From positions 113,798-177,797 of the forward strand of contig CACVBU010000749.1 of NCBI GenBank assembly GCA_902728285.1: DNA of 64,000 bases. Reading direction: 5' to 3'. This stretch comes from Clytia hemisphaerica. Taxonomy: Eukaryota; Cnidaria; Hydrozoa; Leptothecata; Clytiidae. The notes under the pieces are model-generated. The model saw nothing but the letters and a program-made list of their open reading frames with translations. It was not told the DNA's origin and did no database searches. Position numbers and translations under genes: made by a program. Positions 48,601 to 59,579 of this stretch are shown piece after piece (position 1 is the first letter of the stretch; the number at the start of each line of letters is the position of its first letter).

Positions 48601-48816
48601 TCAACTTGCGTAACCACCAAAGTCAAATGTTTTTCTTCTCTCTGATTGGCTGAAAAAAAGAAATGAGGTGTACAGCTTAGCACACACAGTAAAATATCTC
48701 CATTCTTCAAATATTAAAGATGCCATGATAAGATCCCTTGCTTAGATCTACCAAATTACATAACTTTTTTTAAACTGATATATAACTTACATGGTAAGAG
48801 ACAAGCCCAAACGAGG

Positions 48817-49254
48817 TTACTTTAAGCGTAGAAACTTTCGCGAGCAGAAACTTTCGCGATTTTCGCGAATTTTGGCCCTTTTCGCGAAAGTAAATGTCTT
48901 TGAAAATTCTAGGAAGGGCCATTCGCGAAAGTTTATGCTCGCGAAAAATTCTTGACAAAATAAAAAATCTGTAAAACTTCAAACTTTAGATAAAATGTAA
49001 CTTTTATGGCACTTTTTAGCCTGCTAAAAGACTAATAAGTCAAAGGACAAATGTTTCAAGCCAACCCAAGAAGTATTTGTGTCTCTAAGCTATTTTTTCA
49101 TATGGAAATTCTCAATTTTACGTCTTGATTCGCGAAAGTTTATGCTCGCGAAAAATATTTTCCCGTTAAATTCGCGAATGTAAATGTCGTGAATTTCGCG
49201 ATTTTTCGTCCTCGCGAAAGTTTCTGCTCGCGAAAGTTTGTACGCCTAAAGTAA
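48817..49254. mobile_element. 438-bp MITE, TTACTTTAAG/CGCG type
   Basis: ttactttaagcgtagaaact then ttcgcgagcag at the left; the inverse (ctgctcgcgaaagtttgtac then gcctaaagtaa) at the right. cgcgaaagtttatgctcgcg is repeated inside both ends. Confidence 0.85.
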
Positions 49255-49430
49255 TTCATTGTCGAATGGAATACACGTTTTTTAATACAAGAACATACAA
49301 ACATTTGAAGCCGTTGAATGTTCCTAACTTGTTTGAGTTTTGAGCCTAAATATGTTCTTACCATGTTCTTGTTTTCACCATTTTGTCAGTCAGTATAATT
49401 GTTTATTTTTCTAAGAGATTGGGTATATAG

Positions 49431-50419
49431 AACACCCCTGTCTCTGTGCCCCAGTGGGTGTTGATTACCCAGTGGGGTGAGAATCAAAAAAGCTGAAATT
49501 CACTGGGGTGAAAAATATTCTTTCAAATATTGAGTGGGGTGGCGAAAATTTCCTTGACATTCACTGGGGTGAGAAAGAATTTTTTTCATGAGCTAAATTT
49601 TGGTTAGCCTGTGTGTTAGACTGTAGACTGCTTAATTTTATCGTGTTTTAACGATAGAAGGTGCTGGCTAACTTTTGGTTTAGTGCTAGTAAAAATCTGC
49701 TTCTTACATGCTACTAAATATCACTAGAAATATCATCTTGATCAGGTGGATCTACTCTTACACTGTAACAGGAAATGTAATGAGGTCTGGGGGAAGGGGG
49801 CTATATAGGAGCAGTACGTTATATAAAATTTTATGAACTCTGGAACCTAGTAATGTTTAGTCAACATGATTTAAGTAGAGGTCTTTCTTTCAGTATCTAC
49901 GCAAGTCGAAAATCTTTCAGGTTATAACCTAGCTTTAAAGAAAGAAAGAAAGTTACAAGTACAACTTTGGTTTGCACTGACAGAGAAACTTTTGATTTTC
50001 AACCCCTCTCGTTTGGCATTTTCTACGTTTTAAATGACCATGACAATGACCATAGAAGTCGGGTTAAATACAGTTAATATGTTGAAGTGGAACATTTGAT
50101 GGCAAGATGGCAAGCGAGCGAAGCGAGCAGATTTTTTTGGCTTTTTTGGATACTTCACCTTTAAAGAAGGGGAAGGAGAAAATTCTAGTGGGGTGATTTC
50201 TTGAAAGAAAACTTTTACTGGGGTACGTTAAAATAAGGGCATTTCGAGTGGGGTATGTGTAAACTTTTTATCATTTTCAATGGGGTGTTTTTTACTACAA
50301 CATTCCAGTGGGGTGAGTGATTTGTCCAGTGGGGCTGAAAAATGAGCCATTTTTGGAAAAAAAATTCACTGGGGTGGCCAGTGGGGTGGATCCCATTGGG
50401 TCACAGAGGCAGGGGTGTT
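49431..50419. mobile_element. ~990-bp element, aacacccctgtctc ends
   Basis: aacacccctgtctctgtgcc then ccagtggg at the left and the inverse cccattgggtcacagaggca then ggggtgtt at the right. Both subterminal regions are packed with cagtggggtga words. No ORF of known family; the middle contains an isolated gcgagcgaagcgagc. Confidence 0.75.
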
Positions 50420-50579
50420 AAATAGTAAACTGCATACTGATACAGTCTGCTAGACATTAATAAGGTAATATTTGCTCTTCATCTTTGATTCTTTCTACAG
50501 TGATTAGATTGACACATGCGCGATAAAATTTCTATTATTGGTCTTCAGAGGTTAATATATTCTTTGAAAACTTAACCTT

Positions 50580-51075
50580 TAGCTTGGACCGCCTGCAACA
50601 AGCTTTATTCGATTTGATCCTCAAACCTTGCCAATGATCTTAAAGCTGAAAGTTTTCATATCACTCATCGAGCCAACTCTTTCCAGGCAGTAAGAAAAAA
50701 GGCTTGACGGAACATATACGCGTCTTTTGATGCGGGTTAAGAATTTGTCCTGGAAAAATTATCCCAACCTTCAACAAATCTACGGTAATCTCTCTCGGGT
50801 TTCTACTGTTTTGAGGAAACGCAAAACCCAGTTTGTTGGTCACTGCTGTAGAGCAGATAAAGAAGTTATTTAATCTCTCTTTCTATGGAAGCCCCCAACA
50901 ACCATCCGTATGGGTAGAAAACTACCCTTTCCAGACGTATATCTCCCGAGATACTGGATTATGTAAGGAAGACCTGGATACAGCCATGCGGGACAGGGAT
51001 GTCTGGAGGGAAATGGTGAATGCCGTGGTCTTGACTGCGGTCGAACCAAGTCGAACCATGATGATGATGATAACG
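50580..51075 (+). pseudogene. LINE 3' fragment (RT C-terminus)
   Basis: In one frame: AWTACNKLYSI-stop, then RLDGTYTRLLMRVKNLSWKN and GHCCRADKEVI; in another from about 50870: DTGLCKEDLDTAMRDRDVWR. These are the C-terminal signatures of an endonuclease-RT LINE different from the one at 11676. The copy ends in an atg repeat tail (51057-51070). The ORF at 50833-51396 is only part of this and is not a gene. Confidence 0.85.
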
Positions 51076-51120
51076 ACTAACTACTCATACTTCACACAAA
51101 AAAAAATGATTAAAACTTCC

Positions 51121-51268
51121 CTTCACCCCAGTGAAAATCAAGGAGAGATTGATCACCCCACTCAATTTTTAGAAAATATCTTGCAGCCCAATGAATTTCA
51201 AATTTCTCACAACCCACCCCACTGGGTTTTTAACACCCACTGGGGCACAGAGACAGGGGTGTATTTAA
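51121..51268. mobile_element. Inverted solo end of the aacacccctgtctc element
   Basis: Ends cccactggggcacagagaca then ggggtgt, the inverse of the left end at 49431. cacccca words run inward. With the copy at 49431 it brackets the LINE fragment, so the LINE may have landed inside a larger element. Confidence 0.7.
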
Positions 51269-51319
51269 CATTTATCCAGTTTTTTTCACGGAAAATTACA
51301 CACTACCTATCGTTTAGTA

Positions 51320-51458
51320 GTGTACAGTGCCGTAGGAAGCATATGGAGGGGCTGAAGTTTAGTAACACCACGAGGGCCACTAAATGTTTTGAATAGTCTT
51401 AAAGTTAAAATCTATGATACCCCCTGGCCCCCGGTTGCTACACGGCACTGGTGTACAC
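51320..51458. mobile_element. 139-bp MITE, gtgtac/agtgccgt ends
   Basis: gtgtacagtgccgtaggaag at the left; ctacacggcactggtgtaca then c at the right. The interior is rich in c near the right end (ccccctggcccccgg). Confidence 0.7.
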
Positions 51459-51906
51459 TTTGAAGAATAATTACAACTAATATGGCAGCTATGAAAGAAA
51501 TGCAAAAGTTTTAAAAATCTGTCTAATAGGCTGTAAATATACAATGAGAAAACAAAAATAACAGCTCCTATAACGTATTTCTATCCTAAATATTTGAATG
51601 AAATTAAGCAAAACCGTTTGTGATTAAATAACTATTTTGCCTAGAAACGAAAATGTAACATCTCAAAAAGAAGAACAAATCGAGCGACGTACTATTTCAA
51701 TAGTAAAAGGCATCCCTTTTTGTATCAAAAGGCTTACATTAAAACAAGTGCTTTGGCTAAATTTCAAGGTGGGAAAAGATTGTCTCTATCAACTGTTTAA
51801 AAGTTTTACAGCAATAACAGGGTCGTATTGATTAGTCCATTTTCTTTAGCCCCGCATCGAGAAAAAAAACGAACCAATAATATAAACTGGAACAATTTAA
51901 AAAGTG

Positions 51907-52142
51907 AAGCTAGAGTCTATTCACGATAAGAGTGCACTCTTTTTTCTATAACTTTTTTAATTTTTTAAATTTTCATCTTCACATTTTGAAATCTTTGAAA
52001 ATGATTTTCTAATCCAAATTATTCCACTCATGATTATCTTTTGAACAGTGTCAAATTTATTATGATCAAAGCAATCCTTAAAAAGTTATAGAAAAAATAA
52101 AAAAAGAATGCTCGTTGAAAAGATAATCGTGAGTGGGATATC
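51907..52142. mobile_element. Palindromic MITE-like element
   Basis: attcacgataagagtgcact then cttttttctataactttttt pairs with the inverse at 52078-52142 (aaaaagttatagaaaaaata ... gataatcgtgagtggga). Imperfect hairpin, no ORF. Confidence 0.55.
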
Positions 52143-53150
52143 ATCCATTAAAAAATTCGAAAGAAAATCAAAAATGGAGATGAAATATCCACATCCACAA
52201 ACTTCAGATTCACTAGAGAACTCTTCTTGCTAGAGACAGAATACAACAAAAACGAAGCGCAAAGCTTACTGGTTAAAATTAGTTTCACTATTCGATTGTG
52301 TCTCTCACTTGACGTATACTAGGGAAATAAAGCAAACAGTTATCGATATACGTTAGCCTAATATTTTTTACCTCAATAATGACAATATAGGCTAAAGCTT
52401 TGAAAAGACTAGCTACCTCACGTAATCTTGCTATTAGCGCACGATTTCAAAACGCGGGACCGCTTCATTCACCGCTTTGAATTTTTGTTGGTTGTACTAA
52501 CGTTAAGTAGTAAGCATTAAATAAATGTTTATTTTTTTGTCAAATTAATTATTGTTGTAATATTAAAGTAACATTAAAATGGTGTTTGCTGTTCTAAAAT
52601 TGGATTATAATGTTAAAGCAACATATAATTTATGTTTAATCATTAACATTCTAAATTAAATGTTAAATTAGCGTTATTTTAGGGTTTGCTAATCATGTTA
52701 GAACACTAAAATGACCATAAAATAACGTCAACATAATGATAGGTACCAGCTGGGAAGTAAAACATGAAGCCCATGATTGTAGAGTAAAATATTGTCATGC
52801 TTTTTGAATGCTTATAAAAGGGAAATTTTTAGTTGCATTTTTGCGAATCTTGTAATTATATATCATCACTTTTCATTTCTAATAAAGGACAGATCCCTAA
52901 TCTTTCACATAATAGTTTTAAATGAGAGATCTTATCGAAACTTACAAGCTGCACCATGATTTCTGCAATGATATGATATCATTTGTGCAGCTTGAGCCCA
53001 GCTTGAGCCCAGCTTTAAAAACAAAGAGGGCGTTTTTTCTTTCTAACAATGAAGTGGTCACGAGTTGTATCAATACAAGGACCCCTTAACCTAATCTTGA
53101 CATCTAATTAAGGTTAACCACAAACAAAAAGTTGGTCTTATCAAACCTAG
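52143..53150. other. No recognisable gene
   Basis: AT-rich DNA. 52500-52755 has repeated aatgttaaa and taacatt words and ends in ggtaccagctggga, so it is probably a worn member of the cccagctggcac family. Nothing else identified. Confidence 0.45.
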
Positions 53151-53310
53151 TCTCGGGTACCTAATAGCCGGGGGGTTTGGAATAAGCAGGGGGGTTGGAA
53201 AAAATCTCAAAATTTAATAAGCGGGGGGGTTGGAATAAGAATGTCCTGGGTGGGAAATTTTCGAAAAATTAATTAGCGGGCCCCCCCCCCCGGCTATTAG
53301 GTACCCGAGA
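53151..53310. mobile_element. 160-bp MITE, ggtacc and poly-G ends
   Basis: tctcgggtacctaatagccg then ggggg at the left and the exact inverse at the right (25 bp). The interior repeats gcggggggttggaataag. Confidence 0.85.
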
Positions 53311-53368
53311 GTACTTATTTAGCTAAAATAAAAATATCATTTGTATATGTAATCACATGATAACGAGT

Positions 53369-53500
53369 GCAATTCGAATAGAATTGCACGAGTGATTTTT
53401 TTGTTATTAATTTTCCGAGTCCGAAAGGACGAGGAAAATTCAAAACAAAAAAATTACGAGTGCAATTTTCGAATTGTACGAGTTATTATGTGATTACGAG
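53369..53500. repeat. Hairpin with gagtgcaattcga words
   Basis: gtaatcacatgataacgagt then gcaattcgaa at the left is matched in inverse at 53445-53500 (ttcgaattgtacgagttatt then atgtgattac). The centre is fttccgag-like: ttttccgagtccgaaaggac then gaggaaaa, itself a small hairpin. Type of element unknown. Confidence 0.65.
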
Positions 53501-54209
53501 CTAATCGCACAATGGCTTTCACTACTTTTTCCCAGTTAGGAAAATAAATTACAGAAATTACACTGAGAGTTTCATATTTTTCTCTTCTCTTTATGTCTTT
53601 CTTTTATTGTTGTTTATTAATTTTCTTTCTCACAAAATAAATTTCGAATGCAATTAAAACGTTCGATGCAAAAAAAATGTAAGAAAAAAACATTTAAAAT
53701 CAATTTTGTAAACATTGGCGCGGCATTGGAGAGTGTGATTAACGATTAATTGCTCTCTACAGGATGCAATTAACGATTAATTGCTCTCTTTGAGGGCGTG
53801 CCAAATAAGAAAAAATAACCGATCGTGCGATTATGAAACTAATTTAATTAATATGTCATTTTTTAATGCCTTTCTTTTTTTCTTTTCTATATAATTTGAG
53901 AAACTACATTACACTTACGAACATATACTATTTACAAAATAAGGCACCACTAAACCTTTCAGAGTCAAGAATAAATTCAATGACAAGATTAATTATTGAG
54001 TTATTTATGTTGAATGGTAGTAAAGGTTTCTTTCTTTCAAATCGTTCGATAAAAACATTTTCAAAAGTTACGGCCACACCCGGGGTAGGAATGGTCACGT
54101 ATATCCTTTAATCAGGTCGCCGCTAACAATGTTTACCATCAAGCATAGTTCAATTGTCAATAAAACTGATTTTTGAAGCCGGACTTTCTAAAAATCGCCG
54201 GAACAGATG

Positions 54210-54515
54210 AGAATGGCCGGTAAAACGGTTTCTCTTGAATTTCTCGAGCTGTACTTTATTTTTTCATGAAATTGTTTACACTGATGCAAAATGGCAATAC
54301 CTAAAATTTGACAGAGCCCAATTTTCAATAAACATACATTTTTCGGGCGAAAATGCCGGAAATATGCCGGTAAAACTGGTTTTATGGCATTTTCTGGAGA
54401 TTTCATCATTAGTTTTTTCTGTTGTTGTGCACAAAAATGTGTATTAGCAATGCTCCAAACATTGCAGAGTTCGATTTTTGAGAACATTTTTTTCCGGCTG
54501 AGAATTCCGGAAATC
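54210..54515. repeat. Two diverged ~150-bp tandem units
   Basis: atggccggtaaaacggttt at 54213 and atgccggtaaaactggtttt at 54363 begin two units that share ggcatttt, cagag, ccaattttc-like and catttttt(c)cgg words. Divergence is high. The small ORFs on both strands come from the repeat. Confidence 0.6.
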
Positions 54516-54560
54516 GCCATTCTTTTCATTGGATTTTTCCCTTTTATTTCTATGTTAAAC

Positions 54561-54628
54561 TGCAGTGGTTAGACTGCATTGGTTAGACTGCAGTGGTTAG
54601 ATTGAAGTGGGTAGACTGCAGTGGGTGA
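54561..54628. repeat. 14-bp minisatellite
   Basis: Five adjacent copies of actgcagtggttag with one- to three-base differences. Confidence 0.85.
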
Positions 54629-54629
54629 C

Positions 54630-57600
54630 TTTGATAGACTTTGAACAGCTTTGGATGGGTTTGGAAAAGCACCCAGAACCTCTTGGGAACTTGTTTTTTA
54701 TCGATATTGAAGTATTTTGCAAATATTGCAGAAGTCTACAAACCTTTTTGTCCATGATTGTACTCCCCTTCCAACTCCCCCAAACCCCCCCCAATAACAA
54801 TCAATGATCAATCTAATGCGTTATGCATTTTCGCAAAACGCTGTATTTTCAGACTGATTTTTTTCATTTTTCTCCTTATTGCTATCTAACTTTCATCATC
54901 AGGTAGGTCCTTTCGGCACCCAGCTTGTTTATTTTAGGTCCGGTGAAATACGCATTAATCCCAGGGTCTATATAAAAAAGATATACAAGCATCTTATGGT
55001 GACTTTGTATGCCTTCACTCAAAGATTTAAAGTTGGATTTAGCTAGAGATAGGGAGATCTTTTGTGTTTAAGGGTGTAATTTTTGTTACTATAGTTACTA
55101 CCTATCACGTTTGTTTCCGGGATACAGTAATTAGAAAATATGAAACGAGAGGGTGTGAAATACCTTCTTTGAAAAGGTGAGGTCTGGCCTTCGCGTGGCT
55201 CTCAACATTGTACGAGCGAAGCTTCGACAAACTGAGAGCTTTTTCAGAAGCAACTTAATGACATGTGTTGCGAGTGAATGATTGATGATGGAGGAGAAAC
55301 ATTTCAAAGAAATTTTAATTTATTTTAAAACTTTTTGATTTGTTTTTATGATGAAGTTAAATTAAACAAAAAAGGAAAAATAGGGAAAATTCAAGATGTA
55401 AAACCTTTCAGGAAGAAGGTGTGAATTTTCTTTTTCTTTTCATCTTCATTTTATGAAGTTAAAACATTCAAAAAACACACCTGTTGTATTTCTTTCTGAG
55501 CTCATTCTTACCATACGGTTTTACTCAGTTACTAAGGAAACTTTATCAGTTTTTCTTTATCAAATATTTCACAAACGTATTTAGATAGTTCTATTCTTCA
55601 TCCTTTTCTTGAAAAGTCTCTTCCATCACACAGTATGAGCAGGTGCCGTTCCTTTAACAGATTGTTTCTATTGGAGGGGCTCATTAGAACTTGAACTGTA
55701 ATTCGAAAAGGTGGTTTCTCTCTTACAATTTTCCGTCTAATCGCTGTTTGTGGAAGTATGTTTGATTTTCGCCTTACGTTATATCCTGCATCGGCTCAAA
55801 AGCATTTAAAGCATTGTTCTTGCAAGGTTTGTAAGCTTTCAAGATTTTTCAGCTAAATGATATAATAAGTTTCTTTCAGGTTAGAAGAAAGTTCAGAAAC
55901 GTAGCGGCTAGCCAAGAGGAACCGCTGTTTTAGATTTTAGGTATGAAAAAGACTACAATAGTCTTCTCTACTTTTAGAGTACCCTGGGTGTACAGACTAG
56001 AAGAATGGGCCATATAGACAAAAAGGGTGTCCCCACGTAAATTTTTTGTACAATTGGTACACCCTAAGCTCCTGTCATTTTAGGACATGCTCCCATTTTC
56101 AATAGACGATATTATCGTCCGTCAAGATTAGCGCGCGGGAAAAATACGGTGCGGAGGTTAAAGCCGTTTATTGCTGTAAAGAAAAAAAGCCGCGGAGGGG
56201 ATGAGTTATACGGACGATATCAACTTGGCGCTTTTCTTAATTTCATTTTTGCCCTTGAATTGCGGGAGAAATTTGAAGTGATCAGTGATAAACAGACAAG
56301 TTGTTGGGTTGATTTGACTAACAAAATCGTACTTGCAAAACAAAAAAGTCATATTGAGCCCCTTCTGAATTTTTTTTTCCGCCCGAATTTTCAATTCCCG
56401 CGCGGCTACATTTGCTTTCTTTTGTACGAATTCATCTTAGACTAGGATCGTCTAAGTCTAAGTTAAGACAAAAACTGACACGGGGATGTATCTCTGAACA
56501 GGATACAATTCTTTATACCGCCATGGCAGTCGCCCAGATGAGGTCAGAAATGCAATAAATTTAAAAACATGTCCCTCCTTTATGCTTAAAGAAAGTTCAG
56601 TTTTTGGCAAAAAAAAAAAAAACTCGATAACAAGGGTGACTTTTTTCGCAAGAGTCTAGCGATCGGTAGGTGTTGTATGCGACACTGTGAACCTGACTCT
56701 GAGTTTCAAAAGCCGTGTAAACACCTGTTCCCACTGTAACAGGTGATTAATGACCGTTATTAACCTCATTAGGTCATTATCTTGCGGCTGTAACTTCATA
56801 GTTTGCGCAAGGTCAGGAAAAACTGCTGGCGATTTTAAGCAATTAGACAATTTCTTGGTTGGAAATAATTTTTCTTAATTTTTTAAGTGGTCTTTGATCT
56901 ACCCCGACAGCGAATTGAGCGTCGTTAAGTAATTAGCAAAAATTCCCACTGGGAAATGAATGTAATTAAATAATATGTTGTGATAACTGAGTAGAAATAT
57001 TTCGATGTTTTTTATTAAAAGATTTAGATTGTGATTATTTGGATTATGTGAAAATGCATTTGAAACTGGATGGTATTGAAATGTTGATAGGAAAAGTATG
57101 TTGTTCTGGAATGGGGGTGGAAAGCCTTCGACAAATAATGGCTAAATTCGAATCCAGCCCGTTAGTTCGCTTTCTTATGAGTTTGATAGTATTTACGACT
57201 GTATCACGTGGTGGTAAAATACTGGTCTGTTAGACATGTTATTTGCAAACCTACTCGGAATAATTACACATGCATTCAATATAAGTATTTTTATTCAGTT
57301 TCCACCCATTATTTCTACTATGATGACTTTAAATTCGGGCATTTTTGAAAGAAAAACTTCATTAACTTCCAAAGAACAGTAGTTGGAATGCGTTTTCCGT
57401 TTGGTCCTTGTCTGTCGGGAGGGGGGATTCCGTTTCTATGGAGATATATTCTCTAGAATTTTTGGGGGTGATATTTGCTTTCAAATGAGTCAGATCTTTC
57501 TTCGTGCTTTACCAGCTGCTTTTTGGATTTATCTTTTTTGAAAGTTTATGATAATCAGAAAACACTATTAGTGAAAAGAAATATTTTGATGGTGTCGAAA

Positions 57601-58240
57601 AGTAATTGCAATATTTGCTAATTACCGTCCCCATTAGATTCTAATTATTCGCAACTCTTTAGAATGTGGACTCGAAAAACGCAGATGTGTCGGAGAAAGG
57701 AAGAAAAGAAATCCAACAAAAAAGTTAAAAGAAAAAGTCACAGCTGTTTTAATTAACCCTCTCTCTTTTCTTTGAGTTTAGCCGCGTTGTGTATTAATTA
57801 GGAAATTAGTTTATTCACAAGGGGAACTTTTCTTAGCACACACGATGAAAGGGAGAAGGGTAAAGATAAAGTAAGACTTGAAAGGGGAGTGTGTTATTTC
57901 TTCATCAGAACTCAACAGAATCAGCTGCGAGTTGGTTTCAACTGTTCATTCTTGCTATGCTTGTGGCGCGGAAAAAAGGTTTTAAAAGTAAAAGTACTGA
58001 AAGTTGCGGAAAAGGAAACTAAACTCTTTGGGGATTTTGGGATTTCGAAATCTTGATTCGTAAATAGATCTTTATGTAGTCGTAAGTCTAAAAATGAACT
58101 TTTCAAGGATGAATGAATTATAAATAAATGAAAAACTTTCTTACTTTTTTTGACCATTTTAGCGTGCCGATGTAGGACCTGGAATTCTTCAGACCCTTTA
58201 TTTTAGGTATTCACGACTCATCTTATTTCTTTCTTTCTCC
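54630..58240. other. Long stretch without a recognisable gene
   Basis: ORFs of up to 98 aa occur (56149-56445, 57039-57233, 57921-58157 minus) but none has a known motif, splice context or plausible composition. No clear palindromic element was found between 55000 and 58200, in contrast with the rest of the window. As the DNA upstream of an intronless bHLH gene it is the natural place for its control elements, but no specific site is claimed. Confidence 0.5.
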
Positions 58241-58243
58241 TAG
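58225..58243 (+). promoter_or_regulatory. 3' splice site before the bHLH start
   Basis: atttctttctttctcctag ends at 58243, 39 nt before the ATG at 58283. A long pyrimidine tract and AG with no visible upstream exon; a 5' UTR intron or a spliced-leader acceptor. Confidence 0.6.
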
Positions 58244-58282
58244 AAATATAAAACAGTATCAAGAAAAGAAAAAAAATCAAAC

Positions 58283-59560
58283 ATGTCAAAACGAAAATTC
58301 ATCGAAGTTGAATTTTCTGATCAATCACCAACGCTATCGACAAAATACCCTCCTCTGATTGGACGAGAGAGGGATCACGTGATTGCACAGCCCGTCAAGA
58401 AGAAGAAAAACAGCTTTCACGTCGACAATTTATTGGCTGAGAAAACAGGATCAAAGAAAGTTGAATACTTGCGCCCTTCACATGAGGAAGAAAAACACCC
58501 ATCTCCCTCTGTGACGCCCATACATTTCACTGGATCTGCTTTCCAGAGACTCTACAAGAAAGCAGACGATTGGTCAGTTTACGATAGACTCCGTGGTGGT
58601 GAACATACTGGTGAAAGGTGTACTAAACCTTGTTGCGGCGGTGAGAATATAAACTTGACAAAATATCCGAGTAGTATACACTATTATCGGTCCCGTGAAA
58701 GTGGAAGTACGGATTCAGCTGGAAGTTCCTGTAATTCACACAAAGACTTTCCTATTGAATCTGAAGCTTTCTCCAAAAGACGGAGAGAGGCTTTTGAAGA
58801 AGATCTTTCGTATCATCGTCAACATCATTACAAAGAACTTCGATTCCCTTACGAATACGAGAGACGAGATTATCCAACTTATTATCAAGAACCACCTCGT
58901 GCGTCTTCAAAGCCGTGCGCATGTGCAGACTGTCATTTACCGAAAGATTATGGCTACAAGAAAAAGGAGAGTAAGATCAAGCAGGTGAATGTGATTTACA
59001 GGAACGATAGAGATGTTTACAGCGAGCGCAAACCGTTATCGAAGCGGAAAGCTTTATTGAATGAACTTGAGAATAAGGTAAACCAACGTTCCACTCGCGC
59101 GGAATTTCCGATTGACCGCGCACTCCTTATAGACAGTAAACAAATCAAAGAGGAAGAGGAAGAAATTGAAGTAGTCGATCACAATGAATCTCATCCGCTC
59201 AAGCATGGCACGAACATTAAACGAAAGAGCGAAGAAGTATTGAAACTACCAGCTGGACCTGGACGAAACCGCGCGGTCGCTAACTTACTCGAACGGCGCC
59301 GCGTTGCTGAACTGAACACTGCTTTTGAGAAATTACGTATTCTGATTCCATGTTACGGAAATGAAGACCGCGCGCTCTCCAAAATCAAGACTTTAAAGTA
59401 CGCGCTGACTTATATGGCGCATTTAATGACAATCGTAAGGGAGCAAACAGTCGTGGGTCACTTTAACACGGAGAATGACTTTCATAAACTTTCAAAACAC
59501 GACCCTCTGATTCAAAAATGTCGTGAACACATGTTTAGAAAGAAAATTTTTATGAAATAG
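58283..59560 (+). CDS. bHLH transcription factor with eh1-like motif
   Basis: Intronless, 425 aa. The bHLH domain is at about 327-385: basic region NRAVANLLERRRVAELN, with the N-x-x-E-R-R-R pattern used for E-box contact; helix 1 AFEKLRILIP; loop CYGNEDRA; helix 2 LSKIKTLKYALTYMAHL. This is a group A-type domain, but the long N-terminus and the family (Fer/Ptf1, achaete-scute or another) cannot be placed by eye. Residues 45-52, FHVDNLLA, closely fit the eh1 motif (F-x-I/V-x-N-I/L-L) that recruits Groucho/TLE corepressors, so it is probably a repressor. It also has Cys clusters at 113-118 and about 211-217, an acidic EEEEEIEVVD stretch before the domain, and Tyr/Arg-rich middle sequence. First ATG after the acceptor was used as start. 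Confidence 0.9.
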   Translation: MSKRKFIEVEFSDQSPTLSTKYPPLIGRERDHVIAQPVKKKKNSFHVDNLLAEKTGSKKVEYLRPSHEEEKHPSPSVTPIHFTGSAFQRLYKKADDWSVYDRLRGGEHTGERCTKPCCGGENINLTKYPSSIHYYRSRESGSTDSAGSSCNSHKDFPIESEAFSKRRREAFEEDLSYHRQHHYKELRFPYEYERRDYPTYYQEPPRASSKPCACADCHLPKDYGYKKKESKIKQVNVIYRNDRDVYSERKPLSKRKALLNELENKVNQRSTRAEFPIDRALLIDSKQIKEEEEEIEVVDHNESHPLKHGTNIKRKSEEVLKLPAGPGRNRAVANLLERRRVAELNTAFEKLRILIPCYGNEDRALSKIKTLKYALTYMAHLMTIVREQTVVGHFNTENDFHKLSKHDPLIQKCREHMFRKKIFMK

Positions 59561-59573
59561 TAATATAATCTTT

Positions 59574-59579
59574 AATAAA
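59574..59579 (+). terminator. Polyadenylation signal of the bHLH gene
   Basis: AATAAA 14 nt after the stop codon; the 3' UTR would be very short. Confidence 0.6.

Noticed and set aside
50833-51396. 187-aa ORF as a host gene
   Set aside because: Its first part is a frame of a LINE C-terminus and its second part is MITE terminus.
56149-56445. 98-aa ORF
   Set aside because: No motif, no splice signals of quality, and an AT-rich composition like neighbouring non-coding DNA.
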